Source: Allomuricauda sp. CAU 1633 (GTDB lineage: Bacteria; Bacteroidota; Bacteroidia; Flavobacteriales; Flavobacteriaceae). Taken from it: a stretch of DNA of 64,000 nt. The first letter of the stretch is position 1. Each line of letters begins with the position of its first letter. The notes under the pieces were generated by a model that worked only from the letters and a program-made list of their open reading frames with translations, was not told the origin of the DNA and made no database searches. Below are positions 46,592 to 56,126 of this stretch, one piece after another. Location: the NCBI RefSeq assembly GCF_017313225.1, contig NZ_JAFLNE010000010.1, positions 29,148 through 93,147 of the forward strand, written 5' to 3'. The position numbers were made by a program, and so were the translations under genes.

Positions 46592-47331
46592 TCCGCCTCC
46601 ACTTTAATATCGGTAAGTTCTATTTTGGATAGTAACTCCAGTTCCCCTGTGTTGAATAATTGTCCTATTTCCAAAATTTCCGACTCTTCGTTTTTTGGCT
46701 TGTAATTTTCATAATCCACAAATCGGATTCCATTCACATACCTTTCGTTATAGGCTTTTCTAAAACGTTGCCCCCCGCCATTGGTATGAAAGCTATACGC
46801 TAGATACTCCGGTTTTAACATCTCCACATCAAACCAATAGACATAAATGTCATCATAGTCGTCCCCGCCACCACTTTGGTCAAAGGTCACTTTGATTTTG
46901 TAATGTTCTTTACCCTCGATGGTTTCTTTTCCCAAAAGCTGCTTATTTACTGCAGCATCGTTTAATCCGTAGGGAAGTCGCGCAAAATAATGCACGGAAT
47001 TCACGGAATTGGCATACCTGCCGGCAATGGAGTCTGAAACAGCAACCAAAGAATCATTCATAAAACGCTGAAATTCATTTCCTGTTTTCACATCGGTAAT
47101 GGTAACAGAATCCATCTGAAAAATGCGTTTCAACACTTTGGTGTTTCCATCATTTTCAGAAATATACCTTCTGTCGCGAAATTCAAAGGAGGTTGAATGG
47201 TTTTCGTACAAAACACCCCCGCTATCGGCAATGGATTTATCCACAATTTCCTGTGCTGTCAGTGGAGTCTTTGGTTTTTCTTTACAGGCAAAAGACAAAA
47301 GCAAGATGAGGGGAACTAAGATTTTCTTCAT
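46588..47331 (-). CDS. DUF6503-like lipoprotein
   Basis: 247 residues, lipobox SFACK (Cys16). The mature protein is a LolA-like or DUF6503-like beta fold: VDKSIADSGG at the start, FEFRDRRY, HYKIKVTFDQSGGGDDYDDIYVYWFDVEMLKPEYLAYSF near the middle, and RYVNGIRFVDYENY. Proteins of this type are common single-copy lipoproteins in Flavobacteriia with no known role. Convergent with the phosphatase gene and divergent from smpB. Confidence 0.78.
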   Translation of the reverse strand: MKKILVPLILLLSFACKEKPKTPLTAQEIVDKSIADSGGVLYENHSTSFEFRDRRYISENDGNTKVLKRIFQMDSVTITDVKTGNEFQRFMNDSLVAVSDSIAGRYANSVNSVHYFARLPYGLNDAAVNKQLLGKETIEGKEHYKIKVTFDQSGGGDDYDDIYVYWFDVEMLKPEYLAYSFHTNGGGQRFRKAYNERYVNGIRFVDYENYKPKNEESEILEIGQLFNTGELELLSKIELTDIKVEAD

Positions 47332-47397
47332 GGGTTTGGTTTTATGAATAATCGTAAAATCTCCAATAACATTACAATTTTCTTGGGAAAGAGTTTA

Positions 47398-47405
47398 TAT
47401 TTTTG
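47398..47405 (+). promoter_or_regulatory. -7 element for smpB
   Basis: TATTTTTG, a TAnnTTTG match, seven bases before the smpB ATG, which would give a leaderless mRNA. No TTG at the standard distance. Confidence 0.35.
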
Positions 47406-47411
47406 CCCTCA

Positions 47412-47873
47412 ATGCAGAAAAACATCAACATAAAAAACCGAAGGGCTCGATTCGATTATGAGATTTTGGACACCTATACCGCAGGAATTGTGCTGGGGGG
47501 TACCGAAATTAAATCGCTTCGTTTGGGAAAAGCTTCCATATCCCAAAGTTTTTGTGAGTTCAATGACAAAGGTGAACTTTTTGTCATCAACATGCAGATT
47601 GATGAGTACAGTTACGGTGGGCACTACAACCATAAACCCAAAGCGGAACGAAAACTGCTCCTAAACCGTAGGGAGTTGAAAAAGCTTCAAAAAGAAGTTA
47701 CAACCTCAGGAAACACCATAATCCCCCTGAATCTGTTTATCAATGACCGTGGATTGGCCAAAATGAATATTGGATTGGCAAAGGGTAAAAAATTGTACGA
47801 TAAACGGGATACCATTAAGGACCGCGACAGCAAACGCAATTTGGACCGTATCAAAAAAAGTTTCAACAACTAG
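47412..47873 (+). CDS. smpB: SsrA-binding protein SmpB
   Basis: 153 residues starting [18 protein letters not shown]. It binds tmRNA and brings it to stalled ribosomes. Family marks are [30 protein letters not shown], and the basic C-terminal tail with KRNLDRIKK. The TTG nine bases upstream is less likely than the ATG. tmRNA itself is not in the window. The stop shares CTAG with the stop of pcm. Confidence 0.95.
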   Translation: MQKNINIKNRRARFDYEILDTYTAGIVLGGTEIKSLRLGKASISQSFCEFNDKGELFVINMQIDEYSYGGHYNHKPKAERKLLLNRRELKKLQKEVTTSGNTIIPLNLFINDRGLAKMNIGLAKGKKLYDKRDTIKDRDSKRNLDRIKKSFNN

Positions 47874-48511
47874 TTTTTATCTTCAAGTAGCGGAACAAAA
47901 CGAAACGCCCCCAATTCCTTTTTTTCAAACTCTTTTTCAGATTTGCGCACAAAAAGTGTCATCACCTGTTCGTTTTCACCTACTGGAATCACAAGCCTAC
48001 CCCCTACTTTAAGCTGCGACATCAAGGCTTTAGGAACCTCAGGAGCACCAGCCGTCACAATAACACCATCAAAGGGAGCTTCTTCCGGCAAACCTTTGTA
48101 TCCATCACCGAAAATGAGTTTCTTGGGTCGGTAGTGCATTTTATTGAAGAACAATCTGGTCTTTTTAAAAAGTTCCAATTGTCGTTCGATTGTGTAGACC
48201 TTGGCTTTTAAATGCAACAAAACTGCGGTTTGGTAGCCACTCCCGGTCCCGATTTCCAAAATTTTGTCATTGGGCTTTACTTGCAACAATTCGGTTTGAA
48301 ACGCAACGGTATACGGTTGCGAAATAGTCTGCTCCGCACTAATGGGAAAAGCTTTGTCTTGATAAGCATGATCTTCAAAACTACTGTCCAAAAACAAATG
48401 CCGAGGTATGGTCCGTATGGCGTTGAGCACCCGTTTGTCCTGTATTCCCTTGGCTTCCAACAATTCTGCCAATTGGTTGCGCATTCCTTTATGCTTGTGC
48501 GTATCTTTCAT
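47870..48511 (-). CDS. pcm: Protein-L-isoaspartate O-methyltransferase
   Basis: 213 residues from the ATG; a GTG six codons upstream is possible. It repairs isoaspartyl residues with S-adenosylmethionine. Motifs are [32 protein letters not shown], the SAM-binding [15 protein letters not shown] and the ending FRFVPLLED. Full length. Divergent from the Gfo/Idh oxidoreductase gene. Confidence 0.93.
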   Translation of the reverse strand: MKDTHKHKGMRNQLAELLEAKGIQDKRVLNAIRTIPRHLFLDSSFEDHAYQDKAFPISAEQTISQPYTVAFQTELLQVKPNDKILEIGTGSGYQTAVLLHLKAKVYTIERQLELFKKTRLFFNKMHYRPKKLIFGDGYKGLPEEAPFDGVIVTAGAPEVPKALMSQLKVGGRLVIPVGENEQVMTLFVRKSEKEFEKKELGAFRFVPLLEDKN

Positions 48512-48602
48512 GGTTTTGGTCTGGTACACGAATTTAAAAAGTTCTTTAAAAACTTTACGGACAGTTCGCAGCTTATTTTTATGAAGAATGCCTCCATATC
48601 CG

Positions 48603-48610
48603 TATTTTTG
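48603..48610 (+). promoter_or_regulatory. -7 element for the Gfo/Idh gene
   Basis: TATTTTTG, 15 bases before the ATG; a TAnnTTTG match without a clear TTG upstream. Confidence 0.4.
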
Positions 48611-48624
48611 AAAAAAACAGAGAT

Positions 48625-49590
48625 ATGCTTAAAGTTGGTGTCCTGGGCGCAGGACATTTGGGGAAAATTCACCTACGGCTCCTGAACCAATCGGAACACT
48701 ACGAACTCGTTGGTTTTTATGACCCTGATGAAATCAATGCCAAAAAAGTAGCAGCCGAATTTGGCTACACCTATTTTGAAAACATCAACACCTTAATGGA
48801 TGCTGTGGATGTGGTAGATATTGTGACTCCTACCCTTTCGCATTTTGACTGTGCCAAGAAAGCCATTGAAAAAGGAAAGCATATTTTTATTGAAAAGCCC
48901 ATCACCAATACCTTTGAGGAGGCCCAAGAACTTCTTGCGCTTTCAAAAAAGCATGGTGTAAAAGGGCAAGTAGGGCATGTAGAGCGTTTTAATCCCGCTT
49001 TTTTGGCCGTAAAGGACAAGATTGAAAACCCCATGTTCATTGAAACCCATCGTTTGGCCGAATTCAACCCGAGGGGCACCGATGTTCCCGTAGTGCTGGA
49101 TTTGATGATTCACGATATTGATGCCATCCTGAGCGTAGTTCATTCTGAGGTAAAACAAATCAATGCCAGTGGTGTTTCCGTTATCAGTAATTCGCCTGAC
49201 ATTGCCAATGCCCGGGTGGAATTTGAAAATGGGTGTGTTGCCAATCTTACCGCAAGTCGGATTTCATTGAAAAACATGCGGAAGTCGCGTTTTTTCCAAA
49301 AAGATGCTTATATCTCGGTGGACTTTTTGGAAAAGAAAGTTGAAGTGGTAAAAATGAAGGATGCCCCGGAACAACCTGGAGATTTTGATATGATTCTGCA
49401 AAATGCTGAAGGGGAGAAAAAGCAGATTTACTTTGAAAATCCTGAAATTGAGATCAACAACGCCATTCTAGATGAGTTGGAAACCTTTGCAGATGCCATC
49501 AACAACAATACAAGCCCTGTAGTGACTTTGGAACAGGGCACAAAAGCATTACAGGTAGCGCTTCAGATTATAGAATCGTTTAAGAAATAG
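48625..49590 (+). CDS. Gfo/Idh/MocA-family oxidoreductase
   Basis: 321 residues. N-terminal Rossmann fold (VGVLGAGHLGKIHLRL), the conserved EKPITNT at about residues 91-97, which supplies the catalytic-site lysine, and the C-terminal alpha/beta domain with HDIDAILSVV. It oxidises or reduces a sugar or sugar-like alcohol with NAD(P); no substrate can be named. It precedes a CoA dehydrogenase gene by a repeat-containing gap. Confidence 0.87.
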   Translation: MLKVGVLGAGHLGKIHLRLLNQSEHYELVGFYDPDEINAKKVAAEFGYTYFENINTLMDAVDVVDIVTPTLSHFDCAKKAIEKGKHIFIEKPITNTFEEAQELLALSKKHGVKGQVGHVERFNPAFLAVKDKIENPMFIETHRLAEFNPRGTDVPVVLDLMIHDIDAILSVVHSEVKQINASGVSVISNSPDIANARVEFENGCVANLTASRISLKNMRKSRFFQKDAYISVDFLEKKVEVVKMKDAPEQPGDFDMILQNAEGEKKQIYFENPEIEINNAILDELETFADAINNNTSPVVTLEQGTKALQVALQIIESFKK

Positions 49591-49607
49591 CGTATTTCCG
49601 TCCGAGC

Positions 49608-49660
49608 TGTCATCTTGAGCGTGTCACATCGAGCGCAGTCGAGATGCAGTCGAGACGACA
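49608..49660 (+). repeat. Intergenic palindromic repeat, copy 1
   Basis: Contains GTGTCACATCGAGCGCAGTC followed by GAGATG (49621-49646), 26 bases identical to the copy at 61093-61118, and then a partial second unit CAGTCGAGACGAC. Lies between the Gfo/Idh gene and hbd. Confidence 0.75.
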
Positions 49661-49674
49661 AAATTCAACATACC

Positions 49675-50562
49675 ATGAAAAAAATAGCAGTTATCGGTGC
49701 GGGAACCATGGGCAATGGAATCGCTCACGTTTTTGCACAAAACGGATTTCAAGTCCACTTGATAGATATTTCCCAAGCTTCTTTGGACAAAGGCTTGGCC
49801 ACCATTACCAAAAATTTAGACCGAATGATGACCAAGGAGGTCATTGACCAAGCTAAAAAGGATGCTACACTGGCCAATATCTCCACTTTTACAAACGTAA
49901 AGGAAGGGGTTTCCCAAGTGGATTTAGTAGTTGAGGCTGCCACAGAAAATTTGGACATCAAACTTCAAATTTTCAAGGATTTGGACGAAGTCTGTCCGGC
50001 TAATACCATTTTGGCCACCAATACCTCCTCCATTTCCATCACCCAGATTGCGGCAGCGACCCAACGGCCCGATAAGGTCATTGGCATGCACTTTATGAAC
50101 CCCGTTCCCATTATGAAATTGGTGGAAATCATACGTGGATACAGCACTTCGGATGAAGTGACCCAGACCATCATGGAACTTTCTGAAAAATTGGGTAAAA
50201 CCCCAACCGAAGTCAATGATTATCCCGGTTTTGTAGCCAATCGAATTTTGATGCCCATGATCAATGAGGCCATTGAGACTCTGTATAACGGAGTGGCGGG
50301 CGTACAGGAAATCGATACCGTGATGAAATTGGGGATGGCGCATCCCATGGGTCCCTTACAATTGGCGGATTTCATTGGGTTGGATGTGTGCCTGTCCATC
50401 TTAAATGTGATGTATAACGGATTCAAAAATCCAAAGTACGCTCCCTGCCCTTTGTTGGTGAACATGGTCATGGCTGGAAAACTGGGTGTGAAATCGGGAG
50501 AAGGATTTTATGACTATTCGGAATCCCGAAAGGCAGAGCACGTCTCTTCGCAATTCAAATAA
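49675..50562 (+). CDS. 3-hydroxybutyryl-CoA dehydrogenase
   Basis: 295 residues from the ATG that begins MKKIAVIGAGTMGNGIAHVF; a longer reading would only translate the repeat upstream. NAD-binding Rossmann domain (1-185) with NTSSISITQIA and the catalytic HFMNPVPIMKLVEII, and a C-terminal helical domain (GFVANRILMPMINEA, MGPLQLADFIGLDVC). It interconverts acetoacetyl-CoA and 3-hydroxybutyryl-CoA; a role in fatty acid oxidation or butanoate metabolism fits. Followed closely by DUF1015, which starts 6 bp after its stop. Confidence 0.92.
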   Translation: MKKIAVIGAGTMGNGIAHVFAQNGFQVHLIDISQASLDKGLATITKNLDRMMTKEVIDQAKKDATLANISTFTNVKEGVSQVDLVVEAATENLDIKLQIFKDLDEVCPANTILATNTSSISITQIAAATQRPDKVIGMHFMNPVPIMKLVEIIRGYSTSDEVTQTIMELSEKLGKTPTEVNDYPGFVANRILMPMINEAIETLYNGVAGVQEIDTVMKLGMAHPMGPLQLADFIGLDVCLSILNVMYNGFKNPKYAPCPLLVNMVMAGKLGVKSGEGFYDYSESRKAEHVSSQFK

Positions 50563-50568
50563 AACCCA

Positions 50569-51804
50569 ATGGCCCTCGTAAAACCGTTTAAGGCAATTCG
50601 CCCCACAAGAGACAAGGTTTCCTTTGTGGCATCGCGTTCGTATGAGGAGTATTCAGATGAGGAAATTAAAGCAGTGCTCCAATACAATCCATTTTCCTTT
50701 TTACACATCATCAATCCAGGGTTCAAATTCCATAAAAACATCACTGGGAAAGAGCGATTTCATTTAGTACATAATCGGTATTTGGAGTTTTTGGAGGAAA
50801 ACACCCTGCAAAAGGATGAGGAAGCCAGCTTTTATCTGTATCAAATTGAAAAAGGTGATTTTAAGAGCCTTGGTTTTTTTTGTGCCTGTAGTGTTGAAGA
50901 TTATCGAAATAATGTCATCAAAAAACATGAGGATACCATAAAGCACCGGGAAGAATTGTTTGCAGATTACTTGCACACTGTAGGATTCAATGCCGAACCG
51001 GTTTTGATGACCTATGCGGATGATGAAACGGTTTGGGACGTGTTTCAGGAAGAGATTCAACGAAAACCAGTGTATGATTTCACCACCACGGACCGCTTTA
51101 ATCACAGTCTTTGGAAGATTTCCAACGAAAAGGCCATCGCAAAACTAGAAACCGCTTTTACCCAAATGGATGCACTCTATATTGCCGATGGTCATCACCG
51201 AAGTGCTTCGAGCAATCTGTTGGCCCGACAAATGGAGTCGGAAAATAAGAACCATACCGGGAGTGAGGCCTACAACTATTTCATGGCCTATCTCATACCC
51301 GAATCCCAGATTCGGATTTACGAATTCAATCGCATGGTCAAAGATTTAAATGGGTATTCCAAAGAAGAGTTTCTGATTCAACTTGACGAACATTTCAGGA
51401 TTGAAAAACAGGAAGAAGGCCCGTTTAGACCTACCAAAAAGCATCAATTCAGCATGTATTTGGAAGGAGAATTCTATTCACTGTACCTTAGAAAAACCAA
51501 TTACACCTTTACCGACGCCCTAAGCCGATTGGATACCCAAATCCTCTACAAGACCATTTTGGAGCCTGTTTTGGAAATAACCGACCTCAGAAATGACAAA
51601 CGAATTGCCTATGGATATGGAAAAAACAACCTTATCCAAATGAAGGACAGTGTGGACAATGGCAAATTTGCGGTAGGATTTAGTCTGTTGCCCACCACCA
51701 TACAAGAAATTAAGGCCATAGCTGATGCCGGTTTGGTAATGCCCCCCAAAAGCACGTATATTGAACCTAAATTGCGCAGCGGACTGGCGATTTATGAACT
51801 TTGA
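50569..51804 (+). CDS. DUF1015 family protein
   Basis: 411 residues, close to the family length. Marks are LVKPFKAIRPTRDKVSFVAS at the start, NPFSFLHIINPG, the VIKKHEDTIKHREE motif, and the histidine-rich YIADGHHRSASS near residue 205, which suggests a metal or nucleotide site. The family is widespread but its enzymatic role is not established. It sits in a row of same-strand genes and the next one begins 6 bp later. Confidence 0.9.
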   Translation: MALVKPFKAIRPTRDKVSFVASRSYEEYSDEEIKAVLQYNPFSFLHIINPGFKFHKNITGKERFHLVHNRYLEFLEENTLQKDEEASFYLYQIEKGDFKSLGFFCACSVEDYRNNVIKKHEDTIKHREELFADYLHTVGFNAEPVLMTYADDETVWDVFQEEIQRKPVYDFTTTDRFNHSLWKISNEKAIAKLETAFTQMDALYIADGHHRSASSNLLARQMESENKNHTGSEAYNYFMAYLIPESQIRIYEFNRMVKDLNGYSKEEFLIQLDEHFRIEKQEEGPFRPTKKHQFSMYLEGEFYSLYLRKTNYTFTDALSRLDTQILYKTILEPVLEITDLRNDKRIAYGYGKNNLIQMKDSVDNGKFAVGFSLLPTTIQEIKAIADAGLVMPPKSTYIEPKLRSGLAIYEL

Positions 51805-51810
51805 AAGTCT

Positions 51811-52470
51811 ATGTCAATACAAGATAATCTTACATCCATTAAAAAGGAATTGCCCAGTGGGGTAACCTTGGTAGCCGTGTCTAAAACCAAGCCCAACGAA
51901 GACATTTTGGAGGCCTACAATGCTGGACATTGGGTTTTTGGAGAGAACAAGGTGCAGGAAATGGTTGCAAAATGGGAAGACCTGCCCAAGGACATTGAAT
52001 GGCACATGATCGGGCATGTCCAGCGCAATAAGGTCAAGTATATGGCCAAGTTTGTTTCTTTGATTCATGGGGTGGATAGCCTCAAGTTGCTCAAAGAGAT
52101 TGACAAACAGGCCGCAAAGCATAATCGAATTATCCCTTGTTTACTGCAAATGCACATCGCTGAAGAGGACACCAAATTTGGTCTGGATGATTCGGAATTG
52201 TCAACTCTTCTTCAATCCGAGGAATTCAAGGCCTTAAAAAACGTAAAAATTGTAGGACTGATGGGGATGGCCACCTTCACTCAGAATGAAAATCAGGTTC
52301 GGAAGGAGTTTGCCCATCTTAAATCCATTTTTGACAAGCTCCAACAAGAAATGCCTGAAATCTCCATCCTTTCCATGGGCATGAGCGGAGACTATGCCCT
52401 GGCCATTAGCGAAGGGAGTACCATGGTGCGCATAGGAAGTAGTATATTTGGGGTGCGAAACTATCAGTAA
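51811..52470 (+). CDS. YggS-family pyridoxal-phosphate homeostasis protein
   Basis: 219 residues of the PLP-binding YggS/PROSC family. Lys25 in LVAVSKTKP is the PLP lysine; FGENKVQE, EWHMIGHVQRNK, and the C-terminal SMGMSGDYALAISEGSTMVRIGSSIFG are all conserved. It buffers free PLP and affects amino-acid balance. Slightly short at the ends compared with E. coli YggS but complete. Confidence 0.93.
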   Translation: MSIQDNLTSIKKELPSGVTLVAVSKTKPNEDILEAYNAGHWVFGENKVQEMVAKWEDLPKDIEWHMIGHVQRNKVKYMAKFVSLIHGVDSLKLLKEIDKQAAKHNRIIPCLLQMHIAEEDTKFGLDDSELSTLLQSEEFKALKNVKIVGLMGMATFTQNENQVRKEFAHLKSIFDKLQQEMPEISILSMGMSGDYALAISEGSTMVRIGSSIFGVRNYQ

Positions 52471-52488
52471 AACCGATTCAAATTTTTC

Positions 52489-53826
52489 ATGTACGCCATA
52501 CTGGATATAGAAAGTACCGGAGGAAAATACAATGAAGAAGGCATTATGGAAATTGCCATTCATCGGTTTGATGGTCGTAAAGTAGTAGACAAATTTATCT
52601 GCTTGATCAACCCAGAGCGGGAAATCCAGCCATTTGTTGCCAAACTTACTGGAATCAACAATAAAATGCTTCGTTCCGCCCCTAAGTTCCACGAAGTGGC
52701 CAAGCGCATTGTGGAAATCACCGAAGGAGCCACCTTGGTGGCACATAATGCCCAGTTTGATTATCGCATCCTTCGCACCGAATTTAGACGATTGGGCTAT
52801 GACTTTCAACGAAAAACCCTGTGTACGGTCGACCTATCCAAACAAATGTTGCCTGATGCAGAATCGCATAGCCTAGGGAAATTGGCACGCTCGCTGGGTA
52901 TTCCGATGAGTGATAGGCACCGAGCTAATGGCGATGCTATTGCCACGCTAAAACTGTTTAAATTGTTATTGGACAAGGACACCGATAAAAGTATTATCAA
53001 AAATGTGGTTCGGGAAGAGACCCACGGCGAACTCTCCCCCACCCAATTGGATATGGTTTTTAGTCTTCCATCGGAAACCGGGGTGTATTACATGCATGAC
53101 AAGGATGGAGAAATCATCTTTTTGGGAAAGACCAAGAACATCAAGAAAAGGGTGAACCAACATTTTACCAATGTGGGGAACTTGGCCCGAAAACTTCAAA
53201 AAGAGACCAAGAAAGTCACTTTTGAAGAAACGGGGAGTGAATTGGTGGCATTGCTCAAGGAATACCGAGAGTTACGAAAGACCAAACCCAAGCACAACAG
53301 TATTGCCCGAAAAAAATTGTTTTCACATATCATCAATTTTGAGCAAAATGGCGAGGCCCATATTATTTTAGATATTGAAAGCAGTAAATCCAAGGTCCAT
53401 CAAAAAATTGGATTCAATGGCACCCCCTCTGCTAAACACTTTTTGACCAAAATCAGTTCTGAATTTGATATATGCCCATGCTCACTGGCCTCCAATACAA
53501 ATTGTATCGGGAGCAATGAAGAAAATGGTGCATTAGATTGCAATCAAAAGGTATTATCCGCTTTTGATAAGTACAGCATCCATGGAAAGGACTTCGCACT
53601 TCTAGATCAGGGGAGGGAAACCGGTGAACGAAGTTTTATTCTTATCAAACAAGGTAAACTTCAAGGTTTTGGGTTCGTGGAACTCAATCATCAAATCAAT
53701 AATATTCATATCTTGGAATCGATAATGACAGTAATACCCAGTGATGAAAACACCACGTTTATCATTGAGTCCTATCTCAGAAAAAATAACCGACTCAAAG
53801 TTATTCCACTAAATACTGCTCCTTGA
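52489..53826 (+). CDS. DEDDh exonuclease fused to a GIY-YIG nuclease domain
   Basis: 445 residues. Residues 1-165 are a DnaQ-like 3'-5' exonuclease: Asp6 and Glu8 (LDIEST), VAHNAQFD and HRANGDA. A GIY-YIG/UvrC-N-like domain follows at about 195-280 (GVYYMHDKDGEIIFLGKTKNIKKRV). The C-terminal about 150 residues have no clear match. The architecture recalls the epsilon-like plus Cho/UvrC-like proteins of Bacteroidota and suggests a role in DNA repair. Its TGA overlaps the TTG start of the channel gene. Confidence 0.88.
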   Translation: MYAILDIESTGGKYNEEGIMEIAIHRFDGRKVVDKFICLINPEREIQPFVAKLTGINNKMLRSAPKFHEVAKRIVEITEGATLVAHNAQFDYRILRTEFRRLGYDFQRKTLCTVDLSKQMLPDAESHSLGKLARSLGIPMSDRHRANGDAIATLKLFKLLLDKDTDKSIIKNVVREETHGELSPTQLDMVFSLPSETGVYYMHDKDGEIIFLGKTKNIKKRVNQHFTNVGNLARKLQKETKKVTFEETGSELVALLKEYRELRKTKPKHNSIARKKLFSHIINFEQNGEAHIILDIESSKSKVHQKIGFNGTPSAKHFLTKISSEFDICPCSLASNTNCIGSNEENGALDCNQKVLSAFDKYSIHGKDFALLDQGRETGERSFILIKQGKLQGFGFVELNHQINNIHILESIMTVIPSDENTTFIIESYLRKNNRLKVIPLNTAP

Positions 53827-54665
53827 CGGAAAAAAAGGCACATTCTGGATGGAAACACAAACTTCATGAAATCATTTATGAGGCCGATACTCCTGCGGGA
53901 AAGTTTTTTGACCTTGTCCTTTTTGTATTGATTATCCTGAGTGTAATCTTGGTCATGCTCGAGAGTGTAGATCACATTGATGCTGAGCATCATAGAATTT
54001 TACTGACACTAGAGTGGATTATTACCATTTTCTTTTCTTTGGAATATATTGCCCGTATCATCAGTATAAAAAAACCATGGAAATACATCTTTAGCTTCTA
54101 TGGCATTATAGATTTTGTTTCCACCATTCCATTATACCTTTCCTATATCCTTGCTGGGTCGCAAGTACTTTTGGCGGTAAGGGCGTTTCGTTTGTTGCGG
54201 GTGTTCCGGATATTGAAACTGGTGAAGTTCATCGGCGAAGCATCACAGTTGCAATCTGCATTACGGGCGAGTCGGACCAAAATTGCTGTATTTATTTATG
54301 TGGTGTTGATTCTATCTGTGATTTTGGGCACCTTGATGTATCTCATTGAAGGGGATGAAGCTGGATTTACAAGCATTCCCAGAAGTATTTATTGGACCAT
54401 TGTTACCCTGACCACGGTTGGCTATGGTGATATTGCCCCCCAAACGCCTCTAGGACAGTTTTTGGCCACAGTGATCATGATACTGGGGTATGGCATCATC
54501 GCCGTTCCCACGGGTATTGTTACCGCCGAATTTTCTCGGAGCAAAAAAAGTGGAGAAGATATTGGCCCTACAGTCCATATAAACACCCAAGCCTGCCCCA
54601 GCTGTTCTGCTGAAGGGCATCGGGATAATGCAACCCACTGTTATAATTGTGGTCATTTATTATGA
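53823..54665 (+). CDS. Voltage-gated-type potassium channel with C-terminal zinc ribbon
   Basis: 280 residues from a TTG that overlaps the previous stop (TTGA). Six membrane segments; S4 carries the arginine ladder RAFRLLRVFRILKLVK and the pore has TVGYGD near residue 200. The C-terminal 27 residues hold CPSC, 11 residues and CYNC, a four-cysteine zinc ribbon. It should be a homotetrameric K+ channel of the inner membrane. The function of the ribbon is unknown. The miaA ATG overlaps its stop (ATGA). Confidence 0.88.
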   Translation: MTEKKAHSGWKHKLHEIIYEADTPAGKFFDLVLFVLIILSVILVMLESVDHIDAEHHRILLTLEWIITIFFSLEYIARIISIKKPWKYIFSFYGIIDFVSTIPLYLSYILAGSQVLLAVRAFRLLRVFRILKLVKFIGEASQLQSALRASRTKIAVFIYVVLILSVILGTLMYLIEGDEAGFTSIPRSIYWTIVTLTTVGYGDIAPQTPLGQFLATVIMILGYGIIAVPTGIVTAEFSRSKKSGEDIGPTVHINTQACPSCSAEGHRDNATHCYNCGHLL

Positions 54666-55591
54666 GCAATAAGGTACTGATAGCCGTGGTAGGACCGACC
54701 GCCATCGGAAAAACAGCTTTGGGGATTCTTTTGGCGCAACATTTTGATACGGAAATCATTTCTGCGGATTCCCGACAGTTTTTTAAGGAAATGAAAATTG
54801 GTACAGCAGTCCCTTCGGATGAAGAGCTAGAAGCCGTTCAACATCATTTCATTCAGCATAAAAGCATTTTTGACCCCTATTCCGTTGGTGATTTTGAAAA
54901 GGAAGCGTTGGCCTTGTTGGACAGCCTGTTCCAAGAAAAAGACATTGTGGTCATGGTGGGTGGCAGTGGCCTTTATGTGGATGCCGTAATACATGGTCTG
55001 GATGAGTTTCCAGAAGTCGACCCCAAACTCCGGGAATCCTTAAATCAGGAATTGCAAGAAAAAGGACTGGAGCACCTTCAAAAAGAACTCAAATCCAGAG
55101 ATCCCGAATATTACAAAAGGGTAGATTTGGACAATCCTCATCGACTCATTAGAGCTCTTGAGGTTTCCATTGCTGCAAACAGACCCTATTCCTCATTTTT
55201 GTCACAGAACAGGCCTAAACGCCCCTTTAAACATCTCTATGTTGGGCTTGAGGCACCCCGGGAAGTCATCTACGAGCGTATCAATACCCGAGTGGACCAG
55301 ATGATGGAACTAGGATTGTTGGAAGAGGTTAGAGCATTGCATCCCCATAAACATTTGAATGCACTGCAAACAGTTGGTTACAAAGAACTTTTTGAATATC
55401 TTAACGGGCATTGTTCATTGGAGGTTGCTGTTTCGGAAATCAAAAAAAATACTAGGCGTTTTGCCAAGCGACAATTGACCTGGTTACGAAAAAACGACAA
55501 CATTCTTTGGGTGGACCATAAAACCAATACTGAACAGATTTTGAAAAAACTAAACGAACAACTTAAAGCCTTGAACCATGCCCAACGGTAA
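54662..55591 (+). CDS. miaA: tRNA dimethylallyltransferase
   Basis: 309 residues. Adds a dimethylallyl group to A37 of UNN-reading tRNAs. P-loop GPTAIGKT at residues 11-18, SADSRQFFKEM, the conserved GGSGLYVDA near residue 102, and QTVGYKEL in the tRNA-binding part. Starts inside the previous gene's stop and overlaps gntK by 14 bases, so the row of genes forms an operon. Confidence 0.95.
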   Translation: MSNKVLIAVVGPTAIGKTALGILLAQHFDTEIISADSRQFFKEMKIGTAVPSDEELEAVQHHFIQHKSIFDPYSVGDFEKEALALLDSLFQEKDIVVMVGGSGLYVDAVIHGLDEFPEVDPKLRESLNQELQEKGLEHLQKELKSRDPEYYKRVDLDNPHRLIRALEVSIAANRPYSSFLSQNRPKRPFKHLYVGLEAPREVIYERINTRVDQMMELGLLEEVRALHPHKHLNALQTVGYKELFEYLNGHCSLEVAVSEIKKNTRRFAKRQLTWLRKNDNILWVDHKTNTEQILKKLNEQLKALNHAQR

Positions 55592-56072
55592 AAAAGTCTT
55601 GGTGGTCATGGGGGTAAGCGGTACGGGTAAAACCACCGTGGGGAAACTTCTTGCGAACACATTAAAGTACCCCTTCTTTGATGGGGATGATTTTCATCCC
55701 AAGGAGAATGTTGAAAAAATGAAAGCAGGCCAACCTCTTACTGACGAAGACCGGAAAGAATGGTTGCTCCGTCTGAACCAGGTAGCCCGAGAACATAGGC
55801 ATACGGGTGCCGTGATTTGTTGTTCGGCCCTACGGAAAAACTATCGGAGCCTATTACGGGCCGGTGTAGGAACCTGCATGGAATTTATTTACCTCAATGG
55901 TTCTTTTGAATTGATAAAATCGCGCTTGGAAGCCCGTAAAGACCACTTTATGCCCATTGAGCTGCTTAAATCCCAATTTGAAACCTTGGAGCCGCCTACT
56001 AGGGCCATTTCGGTTTCCATCAGCAAAAAGCCTGACCAAATTATTGAAGAAATTGTTGGGCAGATAAAATAA
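55578..56072 (+). CDS. gntK: Gluconokinase
   Basis: 164 residues of the GntK shikimate-kinase-like fold. P-loop GVSGTGKTT at residues 12-20, FDGDDFHPKENVEKM near 32, and CSALRKNYRSLLR near 81 are diagnostic. Phosphorylates gluconate to 6-phosphogluconate. It overlaps the 3' end of miaA and is not near the GntP-type permease, 20 kb away. Ends at a bidirectional terminator. Confidence 0.92.
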   Translation: MPNGKKVLVVMGVSGTGKTTVGKLLANTLKYPFFDGDDFHPKENVEKMKAGQPLTDEDRKEWLLRLNQVAREHRHTGAVICCSALRKNYRSLLRAGVGTCMEFIYLNGSFELIKSRLEARKDHFMPIELLKSQFETLEPPTRAISVSISKKPDQIIEEIVGQIK

Positions 56073-56082
56073 GAGATAAAAA

Positions 56083-56105
56083 AAAGCCACCTCATGGGTG
56101 GCTTT
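56083..56105. terminator. Bidirectional terminator between gntK and the response regulator
   Basis: Perfect 9-bp stem AAAGCCACC / GGTGGCTTT with a 5-base loop. On the minus strand a run of Ts follows at once; on the plus strand ATGTTTTTATT follows. It serves both convergent genes. Confidence 0.85.
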
Positions 56106-56126
56106 ATGTTTTTATTGGGATAAGTT

